From NCBI GenBank assembly GCA_963823515.1, contig CAWGMB010000015.1, forward strand, positions 1 through 64,000: a stretch of DNA of 64,000 bases, given 5' to 3'. The notes under the pieces are model-generated. The model did not search any database and was not told the DNA's origin. It saw nothing but the letters and a program-made list of their open reading frames with translations. Positions 1 to 7,811 of this stretch are shown here, piece after piece (the first letter of the stretch is position 1; every line of letters begins with the position of its first letter). The position numbers were made by a program, and so were the translations under genes. Source of the DNA: Miltoncostaea sp963823515 (GTDB taxonomy: Bacteria > Actinomycetota > Thermoleophilia > Miltoncostaeales > Miltoncostaeaceae).

Positions 1-357
1 GGCGATGAGGGGCCATTGCAGGGGGAAATCGGTGTCGTCCGGGGTCTCGAGCGGGAGCACGCGGGAGTCCAGCTGGACCGCGTCGGCCGCGTCCGAGTCG
101 GCCAGCTTCCGGCGCGCCTGGGCCAGGCTGACCGGGGCCGGCAGGTCGTAGACGCGCCAGCCGGCGGCAAGGGTGCGCGAGCCGTCGGAATCGAGGGCGC
201 GGCCCACGGCCGCCCGCTCCCGCGAGGTCGCGGAGTCGTCGACGCGGACGAGGACCGACTCGCTGCGCGCGGGCGCGGCCTCGGCGCGGTTGGCCGCCTG
301 CGCGGCCGATCCGAGGGCGAGGACGGTGAGGCACCACGTGGCGGCGGCCCCGCGCAT
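1..357 (-). CDS. Secreted subtilisin-like (S8) serine protease, N-terminal part only
   Basis: The gene runs off the left edge of the window, so only about 119 N-terminal residues are visible. They begin with a signal peptide (short basic start, then a hydrophobic stretch ending SAAQAANRAEA). A segment follows that resembles an I9-type inhibitor propeptide (SVLVRVDD, later LAQARRKLADSDAADAVQLD). It ends DTDFPLQWPL, which matches the 'NDP-F--QW-L' signature found just before the catalytic domain of many S8 proteases. The catalytic Asp, His and Ser lie outside the window, so the family call rests on propeptide and junction only. The ATG at 357 is the only good start; the frame is open upstream to a stop at 451-453. 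Confidence 0.65.
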   Translation of the reverse strand, partial: MRGAAATWCLTVLALGSAAQAANRAEAAPARSESVLVRVDDSATSRERAAVGRALDSDGSRTLAAGWRVYDLPAPVSLAQARRKLADSDAADAVQLDSRVLPLETPDDTDFPLQWPLIA

Positions 358-494
358 GCGCGGGCGTCCGGGCAGCGCGGGGGCTCCCGTTTCGGGTTGG
401 TGGTTCGAGACGGCGCGGCCTCCTTGCCAGGTCGTCAGCGGATTGCGGCCTCATGCGCCATCCCGGCGCGGTGCGACGGCCACTCTGAACCGGA

Positions 495-502
495 TTATCG
501 GC
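495..502 (-). promoter_or_regulatory. Possible sigma28/WhiG-type -10 element (GCCGATAA)
   Basis: On the minus strand this reads GCCGATAA, an exact match to the -10 consensus of FliA/SigD/WhiG-class sigma factors. It lies about 140 bases upstream of the protease start. No TAAA -35 box is visible 14-16 bases upstream, so this is tentative. A 5-bp hairpin (514-518 with 523-527) sits just upstream. The rest of 358-603 shows no gene. Confidence 0.25.
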
Positions 503-603
503 ATCACCCGTCTGGGGGATAACCCCCCTCGGGAGTCCGATGGCGTTCAGGGTTTCGCGCCGACCTGCCGATCGTTCTGATACCCGAACACTGCGAGCAT
601 CCG

Positions 604-885
604 ATGCCCTATCTGAACGGCGTCGTCACCGCCGGGTTCGCCGAGGCGACCCGAGTCGCACAGACCGTCATCCACCGCTCGGCGGAGGCCGGGGTCGTCG
701 CGGCCAACGGGGAGCGCGAGGACCAGGCCCACGCCGAGCGGATCCCGGAGGCGGGCGAGGGGGCGCGCATCGACCGCCGCGAGCGCGAGCGTCAGCGCCG
801 CCGGGGCCGGAACGGGCACGGGCGCGAGGAGGACGCGCCCCCCAAGGACGCGACCTCGGGATCCCTGGTCGACGTACAGGCCTGA
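604..885 (+). CDS. Small hydrophilic protein with Arg-rich tail, possibly flagellum-associated
   Basis: This 93-residue protein has no signal peptide or membrane segment. It has a helical N-terminal half (MPYLNGVVTAGFAEATRVAQ) and a highly charged middle (GARIDRRERERQRRRGRNG). It ends SLVDVQA. That order (helix, 'EGARID-RE', basic Arg/Lys/Gly run, hydrophobic LVDV-type end) resembles small unnamed proteins found in flagellar operons of Gram-positive bacteria. I recognise the pattern from memory only. No other flagellar gene is in the window. The ATG has a weak ribosome site; an alternative is that the ORF is non-coding. Confidence 0.45.
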   Translation: MPYLNGVVTAGFAEATRVAQTVIHRSAEAGVVAANGEREDQAHAERIPEAGEGARIDRRERERQRRRGRNGHGREEDAPPKDATSGSLVDVQA

Positions 886-994
886 GCCTGATCCGCCGCG
901 AGATCGTGGGTGCGGGGCGTGCGGATCGCGCCGCGAGCTCCGACGGATCCAGGCTGGGGCCGGCCGCGTCCCGCGGCCGGCCCCGCGCCGGGGC

Positions 995-1333
995 TCAGTC
1001 GGCCGAGCCCGCGAGCCGCGACGCGAAGAAGGCGCGGATGGCCTCGCGACCGCCCTCGGTCGCCACCTCGGCGAAGCGCGCGGCGAGGGTGCCGCCCTCG
1101 TCGAGGCGGACCACGTCGGCGTCGAGGGAGTGCCAGCCGATCTCGGCCAGCTCGATCTCGATGCGCACCTGGCTGGCCGACGGGAAGTCGGTGCCGGCCA
1201 GCAGGATGCCGCCCTCGCTCAGGTTGACGCTGCGCGCGTCGACGCGGTCCTCGCCGATCAGGACGCGGGCGGGGAGCGCCACGTCCTCACGCTGGAACGC
1301 GCGCCGGTCGTCGTGCGGGGTCGATTCAGCCAT
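995..1333 (-). CDS. PilZ-domain cyclic-di-GMP binding protein
   Basis: This 112-residue protein is essentially a single PilZ domain. It carries both ligand-binding motifs: RxxxR (RAFQR, residues 11-15) and the D/NxSxxG motif as NLSEGG (about residues 38-43). A beta-barrel pattern ends in a C-terminal helix (REAIRAFFASRL). Such proteins sense c-di-GMP and act on motility, secretion or adhesion partners in the cytoplasm; the partner is unknown here. The start ATG at 1333 follows GGAGAG. A TAGCAT -10 lies about 40 bases upstream, so the gene has its own leader and promoter. It is separate from the acetyltransferase that ends at 1375. Confidence 0.85.
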   Translation of the reverse strand: MAESTPHDDRRAFQREDVALPARVLIGEDRVDARSVNLSEGGILLAGTDFPSASQVRIEIELAEIGWHSLDADVVRLDEGGTLAARFAEVATEGGREAIRAFFASRLAGSAD

Positions 1334-1374
1334 TGGGCTCTCCGATGTCGCCGTCTGCTGCCGCCCGGGCGATG

Positions 1375-1842
1375 CTAGCGAACGAGCGGGAGAGGGCGCT
1401 CGAACACGATCCGGTCGACCCCCTCGCCGAGGAAGCCCTCGTGCATCGTGCCGACGAAGCCGAGGCGCTCGTGGAAGCGGCGCGAGGCCTCCCGCTCCGG
1501 CGCGGCGAGCGCGCGGACCCTCCGGCAGCCGCGCACGTGGGCCCGGGCGCAGAAGTCGCCGTAAAGCCGGGCACCCACCCCCCGACCCCGCCAGGCGGGG
1601 TCGACGACGTGCATGTGGACGTAGGCGAGGTCGGGCTCGGCCTCGCTCACCAGCCCGAGCAGGAACCCCACCGGGGCCCCCGTCTCGTCCTCCAGCCAGA
1701 CGCCCGAGGGCCCGAGCTGCTCGAAGAACAGCCGGTGCATGACCAGCCCGACCGGGTGGCCGAACCACGCGTCCACGACGGCCCGGGCGCGCGGGAAGTC
1801 GTCGCCCTGCAGCGGGCGCGAGGAGAGGGCGCCCGGGTCCAT
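1375..1842 (-). CDS. GNAT-family N-acetyltransferase
   Basis: This 155-residue protein has the GNAT fold. The acetyl-CoA pyrophosphate loop of motif A is visible as RGRGVGARL, following the strand YVHMHVVDPAW. Motif B near the C terminus is RFHERLGFVGTMHEGF. Substrate is unknown; it may acetylate a small molecule or a protein N terminus. ATG at 1842 has a strong ribosome site (GGGAGAGGGG). It begins 23 bases after the ferritin stop, so the two are probably co-transcribed. The frame is open further upstream into the ferritin gene, but the ribosome site decides the start. Confidence 0.8.
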   Translation of the reverse strand: MDPGALSSRPLQGDDFPRARAVVDAWFGHPVGLVMHRLFFEQLGPSGVWLEDETGAPVGFLLGLVSEAEPDLAYVHMHVVDPAWRGRGVGARLYGDFCARAHVRGCRRVRALAAPEREASRRFHERLGFVGTMHEGFLGEGVDRIVFERPLPLVR

Positions 1843-1865
1843 CCACGGCCCCTCTCCCGCGGCGC

Positions 1866-2363
1866 TCAGACCGGAGCGCTCGCCCGGCGGGCCACGTAGT
1901 CCTCGAGCAGGAGCAGGTTGGACTCGCCCGCGCGGCGGGTCACCTGCAGCAGCTCGCTCATCGTCGCGATCTCCTCCACCTGCTCGGTCACGAACCACTG
2001 CAGGAAGACCTGCGTCGGGTGGTCGTTCTCGGCGACCGCCAGGTCGACCAGCGCGTGGATGTGGTCGGTGATGGTGGTCTCCCATTCGAGGCAGCCGGCG
2101 ACGGCCTCCTCGGCGCTCTCGAAGCTGGGCTTGGGAGCCCCGAGGGCCGGGATGACCACCGGGCCGCCGACGTCCTGCACGTAGGTGAGGAACTTCATCG
2201 CGTGGACGTGCTCCTCCGCCGCCTGCGCGGAGAAGAACCTCGTCAGCTCCGGGAGGCCCTCGGAATCGAACCAGCTGGAGACCGACAGGTACTGCAGATG
2301 CGCCTCGAACTCACGTCCCATGTGGATGTTCAGGGCATCGATGACGGACTTCTCGACGGGCAT
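1866..2363 (-). CDS. ftn: Ferritin (non-haem, FtnA type)
   Basis: This 165-residue ferritin forms a 24-subunit iron-storage shell and oxidises Fe(II) at a di-iron centre. Visible ligands match the family: E18 in REFEAHLQY, E51 and H54 in AAEEHVHAM, E95, and the helix FVTEQVEE near residues 124-131. Length is typical of bacterial ferritins. No haem-binding Met is obvious, so ferritin is preferred over bacterioferritin. ATG at 2363 is preceded by AAGGAG, with a TAGACT -10 further upstream, so this gene has a leadered promoter. It heads the ferritin-acetyltransferase pair. Confidence 0.9.
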   Translation of the reverse strand: MPVEKSVIDALNIHMGREFEAHLQYLSVSSWFDSEGLPELTRFFSAQAAEEHVHAMKFLTYVQDVGGPVVIPALGAPKPSFESAEEAVAGCLEWETTITDHIHALVDLAVAENDHPTQVFLQWFVTEQVEEIATMSELLQVTRRAGESNLLLLEDYVARRASAPV

Positions 2364-2477
2364 TCGCGGACTCCTTGGACGACTGCGGCCAGTCTACCGA
2401 CCCCCCCTTACGGGGGGTCGTGTCCGTCCCGTCACGCCGTTAACCTGCGCCGCGTCCTCTCGTCAAGGAGATTTGGC

Positions 2478-3392
2478 ATGCCCCTCGCTCGTCGCCGGCC
2501 CCTCGCCGGCATCGCCACGCTCGGCGTGGCGGCCGTGATCGCCGGCTGCGGAGGAGGCTCCGGCTCGCTCAGTGCCGCCGAATTCCGCACCCAGGCGGAC
2601 GCGATCTGCGCCGACTACAACGCCAAGTCCGACGCGCTCACCGACCCGTCGAGCCCCGCGGAGTACCTCCCGTCGCTGAAGGCGATCGTCCCGCTGCAGA
2701 ACGCGCAGCTGGCCAAGCTCAAGGAGCTGAAGCCGCCGTCCGAGCTGTCGGGCACCTTCGACGAGGCGATGGCGCTCCTCGACAAGCAGAAGGGCGTGCT
2801 CGACTCGGCCGTCACGCGCCTCGAGGACGGCGAGGACCCCGCGGCCGTCCTCGACTCGATCGCGACCGAGGCCGGGGACCTGGGCGACCAGGCCGACGTC
2901 AAGGCGAAGGATCTCGGCCTGAAGGTCTGCGGCACCGACGGCGCCGGCACGACGACCGACACGACCGGGTCGGCCACGACGGCGCCCGACACGGCGACCG
3001 CCCCTGCCACGAGCGCCGCCGAGACGGCGACGACCACCGGCGGCACGGCGGACTACGTCTCCGACGTGCAGTCCGCGGCGACCGCGCTGCAGGAGTTCGG
3101 CACGATCCTCTCCACCAGCACGGGCATCTCCGACCTGAAGTCGAAGGTCCCCGAGGCCCGCACGAGCCTCGACTCCTTCGACACGGCGATCGCCAAGCTC
3201 GACGGCTACTCGCTCGGCATCCCCCGCCTCGACGAGCAGCGCACGGGCCTCGCCCGTACCGGCCCGAAGGTCAGCGACGTGCTGCGCCGCTTCCTCGCCG
3301 CCGCCGCCGCCGGCAACCTCGCCGCGGTGCAGAAGCTGGTCCCCGAGGTCACGCAGACCATCGGCGAGTTCCAGAAGGCCGCCACCGGCTGA
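2478..3392 (+). CDS. Secreted lipoprotein of unknown function
   Basis: This 304-residue protein starts at ATG 2478, just after AAGGAG (2465-2470). The N terminus is a lipoprotein signal: MPLARRRPLAGIATLGVAAV followed by the lipobox VIAGC. A Gly/Ser spacer comes next. The body has two helix-rich halves of similar style (SAAEFRTQADAICADYN... and YVSDVQSAATALQEF...). They are separated by a low-complexity Thr/Ala linker at about residues 156-190. Two cysteines (ICADYN and LKVCGTDG) could form a disulfide. No family is recognised. A strong hairpin follows immediately after the stop. Confidence 0.8.
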   Translation: MPLARRRPLAGIATLGVAAVIAGCGGGSGSLSAAEFRTQADAICADYNAKSDALTDPSSPAEYLPSLKAIVPLQNAQLAKLKELKPPSELSGTFDEAMALLDKQKGVLDSAVTRLEDGEDPAAVLDSIATEAGDLGDQADVKAKDLGLKVCGTDGAGTTTDTTGSATTAPDTATAPATSAAETATTTGGTADYVSDVQSAATALQEFGTILSTSTGISDLKSKVPEARTSLDSFDTAIAKLDGYSLGIPRLDEQRTGLARTGPKVSDVLRRFLAAAAAGNLAAVQKLVPEVTQTIGEFQKAATG

Positions 3393-3400
3393 GCCGGGCG

Positions 3401-3443
3401 ACCGCGCGGTGACGGGACCGGCCGGGTTCCGTCACCGCGCGGT
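3401..3443. terminator. Bidirectional hairpin terminator between convergent genes
   Basis: A perfect 15-bp inverted repeat pairs 3401-3415 with 3429-3443. It extends by four more pairs, including one G-T, to a 5-base loop at 3420-3424. It lies 8 bases after the lipoprotein stop and touches the stop codon of the convergent membrane-protein gene, so it can serve both. There is no long T tract, as is common in GC-rich actinobacteria. Confidence 0.8.
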
Positions 3444-3682
3444 CACCTGTTGCGGCGGGCCTTCTCCGAGCGGCTCGCGCCCACGATCGCCGCGGCGGCG
3501 AGCGCACCCCAGAAGACGCCGTAGGCCAGCCCCCGCCCGACCGGCTGGTTGAGCAGGAAGACGTGCGCCGCCCACAGCACCACGATCGCCAGCGGCAGCA
3601 CGACGGCGATCTGGACGATGATGTGCAGATCCTCCCACCACCGCAGCCAGGCGGGGACGGGACGCTGGGGAGCCGGGCTCAC
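3443..3682 (-). CDS. Small two-helix membrane protein
   Basis: This 79-residue protein has two predicted membrane helices: HIIVQIAVVLPLAIVVLWAA and GLAYGVFWGALAAAAIVGA. It has an N-terminal Trp-rich cytoplasmic stretch (AWLRWWEDL) and a basic tail SEKARRNR. No function is recognised. The GTG start at 3682 lies 6 bases after a TATCCT -10 box, so the mRNA is probably leaderless. It converges on the lipoprotein gene through a shared hairpin terminator. Confidence 0.7.
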   Translation of the reverse strand: MSPAPQRPVPAWLRWWEDLHIIVQIAVVLPLAIVVLWAAHVFLLNQPVGRGLAYGVFWGALAAAAIVGASRSEKARRNR

Positions 3683-3688
3683 ACGGCC

Positions 3689-3694
3689 AGGATA
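3689..3694 (-). promoter_or_regulatory. -10 box TATCCT, leaderless start of the small membrane protein
   Basis: TATCCT on the minus strand, 6 bases before the GTG at 3682. No clear -35 box. Confidence 0.5.
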
Positions 3695-3737
3695 CGCGCG
3701 CCCGGACCACCGGGACCGCGCCGTCGAGACCGCGGAC

Positions 3738-3743
3738 TAGTAT
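3738..3743 (+). promoter_or_regulatory. -10 box TAGTAT, leaderless start of the M32 peptidase
   Basis: TAGTAT followed by exactly 7 bases and then GTG at 3751. No Shine-Dalgarno sequence is present. Confidence 0.55.
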
Positions 3744-3750
3744 CCGCCCC

Positions 3751-5238
3751 GTGCCGGGCCGAACGTCAGCCGATTGGGAGCTCGTCCGCGAGTGGCTGGG
3801 CACGCTCGCCGACCTCGCGGGAGCGGCGGGGCTGCTCGGCTGGGACCGCGAGACGCTGATGCCGCCCGGCGGCACCGAGGGCCGCGCACGGCAGATGGGT
3901 ACGCTCGCGGCGCTCCGCCACCGCGAGGTGGTCCGTCCCGACGTCGGCGACGCCTTGGCGGCTCTCGGCGACGGCCTCGACGCCGACGCTCGCGGGATGA
4001 TCCGCCTGGCGACGCGCGAGCGCGAGCGCGCCCTGCGGGTGCCCGAGTCGCTCGTGCGCGAGATCAGCGAGGCCTGCTCACGCTGCGTGGGCGCGTGGAG
4101 CGATGCCCGCGCGGCCGACGACTTCGCGGCCTACGCCGGGCCTCTCGCGCGCGTCGTCGAGCTCAAGCGACGCGAGGCCGAGGCCCTGGAGGTCGGCGAG
4201 GAGCCCTACGACGCCCTGCTGGACGAGTTCGAGCCGGGCGCCCGCGCCGCCGACCTGGAACCGGTCTTCGCCGACCTCAGGACGCGGCTCGCGCCGATCG
4301 TGGCCGAGGCGGCGTCGCGCCCGCCGGTGGAGCTGCCCCCGCGCGAGTGGAACCCCGCGGGCCAGATGGCCATCGCCCACGAGATCGCGCGCCTGGTGGG
4401 CTTCGACGAGACCTCCGGCGTGATCGCGCTGTCGGCGCACCCGTTCACCGGCTCGCCCCACCGTGGCGATGTCCGCTTCACCACACGCCTCGAGCCCGAC
4501 AGCCCGATCGGGAGCATCAGCGCCGTCCTGCACGAGCTGGGACACGCGCTCTACGAGCAGGGTTTCCCCGGCGAGGTGGCGCGAAGCCCGCTCTACGACG
4601 CGCCGTCATTGGGGGCTCACGAATCGCAGTCGCGCTTCTGGGAGAACCAGATCGGTCAGACGCTGGCGTTCTGGGAGCAGATCGAGCCGGCCATGCGCCG
4701 CCTCTTCCCGGAGGCCATGACCGGACTCGACGCGCGGCTGCTCCACCGCGCGGCGCACCACGTGAGCCCGTCGCTGATCCGGGTCGAGGCCGACGAGGTC
4801 ACCTACAACCTGCATATCGTCCTGCGCTTCCAGATCGAGCTCGGGCTGATCCGCGGCGACCTCCGGGTGGCCGACCTCCCCGGCGCGTTCGCCGACGGGA
4901 TGCAGGAGCTGCTGGGGATCAGGCCACCCAGCGACGCCCTCGGCGCGATGCAGGACATCCACTGGGCCGACGGCCTGTTCGGCTACTTCCCCACCTACAC
5001 GCTGGGGAGCCTCTACGCGGCGCAGCTCGCCGAGGCCGCCGAGGCCGAGCTCGGCGGGATGGAGAGGGCCATCGCCGAGGGGCGCTTCGGCGCGATCCTC
5101 GGCTTCATGCGCGAACGCGTCCACCGCCACGGCGCGCGCCTGCCGACCCGCGAGCTGATGCGACGCGCAACCGGCGCCGAGCTCGGCTCGGACGCGCTGA
5201 TCGCCCACCTGGAGCGCTCCTACATCAGCGCGGGGTAG
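3751..5238 (+). CDS. Thermostable-type metallocarboxypeptidase (M32, Taq family)
   Basis: This 495-residue cytoplasmic zinc carboxypeptidase removes C-terminal residues from peptides. The metal site is the HELGH motif at residues 261-265 (in VLHELGHALYEQGF). The downstream Glu ligand lies in the family motif HESQSRFWEN, and VTYNLHIVLRF is also typical. Length fits the family (about 500). The start is GTG 3751, set by a leaderless -10 box; there is no ribosome site. It stands alone, with its stop about 70 bases before the RlpA-like gene. Confidence 0.92.
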   Translation: MPGRTSADWELVREWLGTLADLAGAAGLLGWDRETLMPPGGTEGRARQMGTLAALRHREVVRPDVGDALAALGDGLDADARGMIRLATRERERALRVPESLVREISEACSRCVGAWSDARAADDFAAYAGPLARVVELKRREAEALEVGEEPYDALLDEFEPGARAADLEPVFADLRTRLAPIVAEAASRPPVELPPREWNPAGQMAIAHEIARLVGFDETSGVIALSAHPFTGSPHRGDVRFTTRLEPDSPIGSISAVLHELGHALYEQGFPGEVARSPLYDAPSLGAHESQSRFWENQIGQTLAFWEQIEPAMRRLFPEAMTGLDARLLHRAAHHVSPSLIRVEADEVTYNLHIVLRFQIELGLIRGDLRVADLPGAFADGMQELLGIRPPSDALGAMQDIHWADGLFGYFPTYTLGSLYAAQLAEAAEAELGGMERAIAEGRFGAILGFMRERVHRHGARLPTRELMRRATGAELGSDALIAHLERSYISAG

Positions 5239-5311
5239 CGCCCGGCGCGCCGGGCGCCGGCGGGCGGCGCGCCGGTCCAGACCGGGACCCCGCCGACCGA
5301 TAGAAGGGGTG

Positions 5312-6476
5312 ATGCGACCCCGACCCATGCCGGCCGCCGGACGAGGCGTCGCCGTGCTCGCCGCCGTCGTCCTCGCCTGTGCGCCCTCGGCGCTCGCCGG
5401 CCCGTCGGCGGATGAGCTGCGCGGCCGGAGCGACGTCCTCGCCGCGCAGGACGCCACCCTGGGCGACGAGCTCGCCAGGGCGGAGGGCGCCCTGGCCGCC
5501 GGGCGGGCGCGGCTCGACCAGGCGCACGCGCGCCGGCGCGCGGCGCTCGACGGCCTCGCGCGGCGCCTCACCGCCATCTACGTGAGCCCCGAGCCGAGCC
5601 CGGTCGTCGAGGTCCTCACCGGCGGCGACCTCACCTCGGCCCAGGCCGGCCTCGACCTCCTCGAGGCGCTCGGCGCGCGCGACCGGCGCCTGGTCGAGGA
5701 GTACCGCGTCTCGTCGGCCGCCCTGCGCGCCGCGGAGGCCGCGATGCAGCGGCGCAAGGACGCGCCTGGTGGAGGCGCGGCGGCGCATCGGCGTCGAGCG
5801 ACGGTTCGTCGACGGCCGCCTGGCCACCGCGGTGCGGCGCGAGCGCGCGATCACGGCCAGCGCGCGCGCCGCCACCGCCCCGACGCTCACCACCGGCGGG
5901 GGGATCGCGGTCACGAACCCCCTCGGGCTCCCCGTGACCGGAGCCCCCGCGGGCGACACGGCCGCCCCGACATCCACCACCGGCTCGGCGCGCGGGCTGC
6001 CGGAATCGTTCCTGGCCCGCCGCAACCTGCCCGGCGAGGCCCCCGTCGACGCCCGCAGCGGCGCGGCCGTCAACTCCGACCCCGCGCCCGCCGGGCCCGC
6101 CGCCACGCGCGCCTACCCGGGCCTCGGCGTCGTCGGGCCCGCGAACGGAGCGCCGATCACCGGGCTGCTGCCCACCTTCACCGCCGTCGCGTCCTGGTAC
6201 GGCCCCGGCTTCACCCGCGCGCGAATGGCCGGCGGGGAGCCCTACGACCCCAACGCGTTCAGCGCCGCCTCGCGGACGCTTCGCCTCGGGACCCTTCTGC
6301 GCATCGCCTACGGCGGTCGTGTCGTGACCGTGCGGGTCAACGACCGCGGCCCCTACGTACGGGGGCGCGACCTCGAGCTCTCGCAGGCCGCCGCGGCCGC
6401 CCTCGGGCTTCCGGGGGTCGGCACGGTCACCGTCCAGATCCTGCCGGGGTACTCCCGGCCGCTGACGCGCGCTTAG
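5312..6476 (+). pseudogene. RlpA-like double-psi beta-barrel cell-wall protein, broken by a 1-base frameshift
   Basis: Two reading frames together make one recognisable protein of about 387 residues. Frame one (from ATG 5312 after AGAAGGGG) gives a signal peptide (VAVLAAVVLACAPSALAG) and a coiled coil to MQRRKDA at residue 151. The second frame resumes at once as VEARRRIGVERRFVDGRL. After a linker it ends in the RlpA-like DPBB domain (ASWYGPGFTRARM... VTVRVNDRGPYVRGRDLELS). One extra C at about 5765 (GCGCCTGG instead of GCGCTGG) explains the break. RlpA-type domains act on peptidoglycan outside the membrane. A sequencing error cannot be excluded. The 3' end overlaps the convergent ppgK gene by about 50 bases. 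Confidence 0.75.
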
Positions 6477-7254
6477 CCCGCGGGCGCGGCGCCGCACGGC
6501 GGCGCGGAGGCGTCAGGATCTCTCGGGCCCGCGACGCGGCCCCCACGATCCCGGCCTGGTTCTGGAGCGCGGCCGCCACGACGGGCGGGCGGATCTCGAG
6601 CAGCGGGATGAACTTGCCGGCCTTCCGCGAGACGCCGCCGCCGAGGATGATCAGGTCCGGCCAGATCAGCTCGTCGATCCGGTTGAGGTACTCGCCGAGC
6701 GCCGGCGCCCACTCGGCGAAGCTCTGCTCCTTGCGCTCGCGGGCGCTCGCCGAGGCGCGCCGCTCGGCATCCTTGCCGCGGATCTCGATGTGGCCGAGCT
6801 CCGTGTTCGGGACCAGCGTCCCATCGACGAAGAGCGCCGAGCCGATCCCGGTGCCGAGCGTCAGGAGGAGCACGACGCCCTTCACGCCGCGCCCGGCCCC
6901 GTAGCGCACCTCGGCGACGCCGCCGGCGTCCGCGTCGTTCAGCACAACACACGCGCGCCCGATCTCCTCCGCGAACAGCGCCTCGGCGTGCACCCCGATC
7001 CAGCCCGGGTCGATGTTGGCCGCGGTCATCACACGGCCTCCGACGATCGCCCCCGGCACGCCGATCCCGATCGGGCCCGAGTCCGGCCCGAGTCCCGCGA
7101 CGAGCTCGGCCGTGGCCTTCACGACCGCCTCGGGCGAGGCGGGCTGTGGAGTGTCCACGCGCACGCGCTCCCCGATGAGGAAGCCGCTCTGGGCGTCCAC
7201 CACGCCCGCCTTGATCCCCGACCCGCCGATGTCGACACCGATCAGACCCTTCAC
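6427..7254 (-). CDS. ppgK: Polyphosphate glucokinase (ROK family)
   Basis: This 275-residue cytoplasmic kinase phosphorylates glucose using polyphosphate (often ATP too). It shows the ROK phosphate loop DIGGSGIKAGVVD at the N terminus, the ATP/phosphate motif LTLGTGIGSALFVDG, the substrate segment NTELGHIEIRGKDAE, and the PpgK-specific stretch FAEWAPALGEYLNRID. The C terminus carries a basic tail (RRRAAPRPRAKR) beyond the usual end. The GTG start at 7254 overlaps the apt stop as GTGA, so translation is coupled to apt. Confidence 0.9.
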   Translation of the reverse strand: MKGLIGVDIGGSGIKAGVVDAQSGFLIGERVRVDTPQPASPEAVVKATAELVAGLGPDSGPIGIGVPGAIVGGRVMTAANIDPGWIGVHAEALFAEEIGRACVVLNDADAGGVAEVRYGAGRGVKGVVLLLTLGTGIGSALFVDGTLVPNTELGHIEIRGKDAERRASASARERKEQSFAEWAPALGEYLNRIDELIWPDLIILGGGVSRKAGKFIPLLEIRPPVVAAALQNQAGIVGAASRAREILTPPRRRAAPRPRAKRASAAGSTPAGSGR

Positions 7255-7811
7255 CGCTGCGCCACCTCGCTGTCGTAGGCCACCAGGGACATCACGTCGT
7301 AGCCCGCGAGCGTCACACGGCCGGGCAGGAAGGTCAGCTCGGCCACGACGGCGATCCCCGCCACCACCCCGCCGAGCGCCTCCACGAGCCGGCAGGCGGC
7401 GAGCGCGGTACCACCGGTCGCCAGCAGGTCGTCGTGCAGCAGCACGGACTGACCCGGCTCCACCGCGTCGCGGTGGAGCTCGAGGGCGTCGCTGCCGTAC
7501 TCCAGGTCGTACGCCTCGCTGACCGTCCGGCCGGGCAGCTTGCCCGGCTTGCGCGCGGCGGCGAAGCCGGTGCCGAGCGCCGAGGCGATCGCCCCGCCGA
7601 GAACGAACCCGCGCGCCTCGACGCCGAGCACGAGCTCGGGCGAGCGCGGCCGGGCCCACTCCACGATGCCCTCGACACCGGCGGCCAGCCCGCCCGGGCT
7701 CTGGAAGAGCGGCATCAGGTCGTAGAAGAGGATCCCCGCGTGCGGGTGGTCCGGGATGCGGCGGATCGCGCCGTCGATGTCGAAGCGCATGGGACGGGTC
7801 GCCCTGCTCAC
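7251..7811 (-). CDS. apt: Adenine phosphoribosyltransferase
   Basis: This 186-residue purine salvage enzyme converts adenine and PRPP to AMP. The PRPP-binding motif is VLLHDDLLATGGTA. The N-terminal IRRIPDHPHAGILFYD and VLGVEARGFVLG are typical of Apt. The start is GTG 7811, overlapping the stop of the MerR gene as GTGA; an internal ATG eight codons in (MRFDIDGAI) is a possible alternative. Position between merR and ppgK in a tightly overlapping operon suggests one transcript. Confidence 0.93.
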   Translation of the reverse strand: MSRATRPMRFDIDGAIRRIPDHPHAGILFYDLMPLFQSPGGLAAGVEGIVEWARPRSPELVLGVEARGFVLGGAIASALGTGFAAARKPGKLPGRTVSEAYDLEYGSDALELHRDAVEPGQSVLLHDDLLATGGTALAACRLVEALGGVVAGIAVVAELTFLPGRVTLAGYDVMSLVAYDSEVAQR

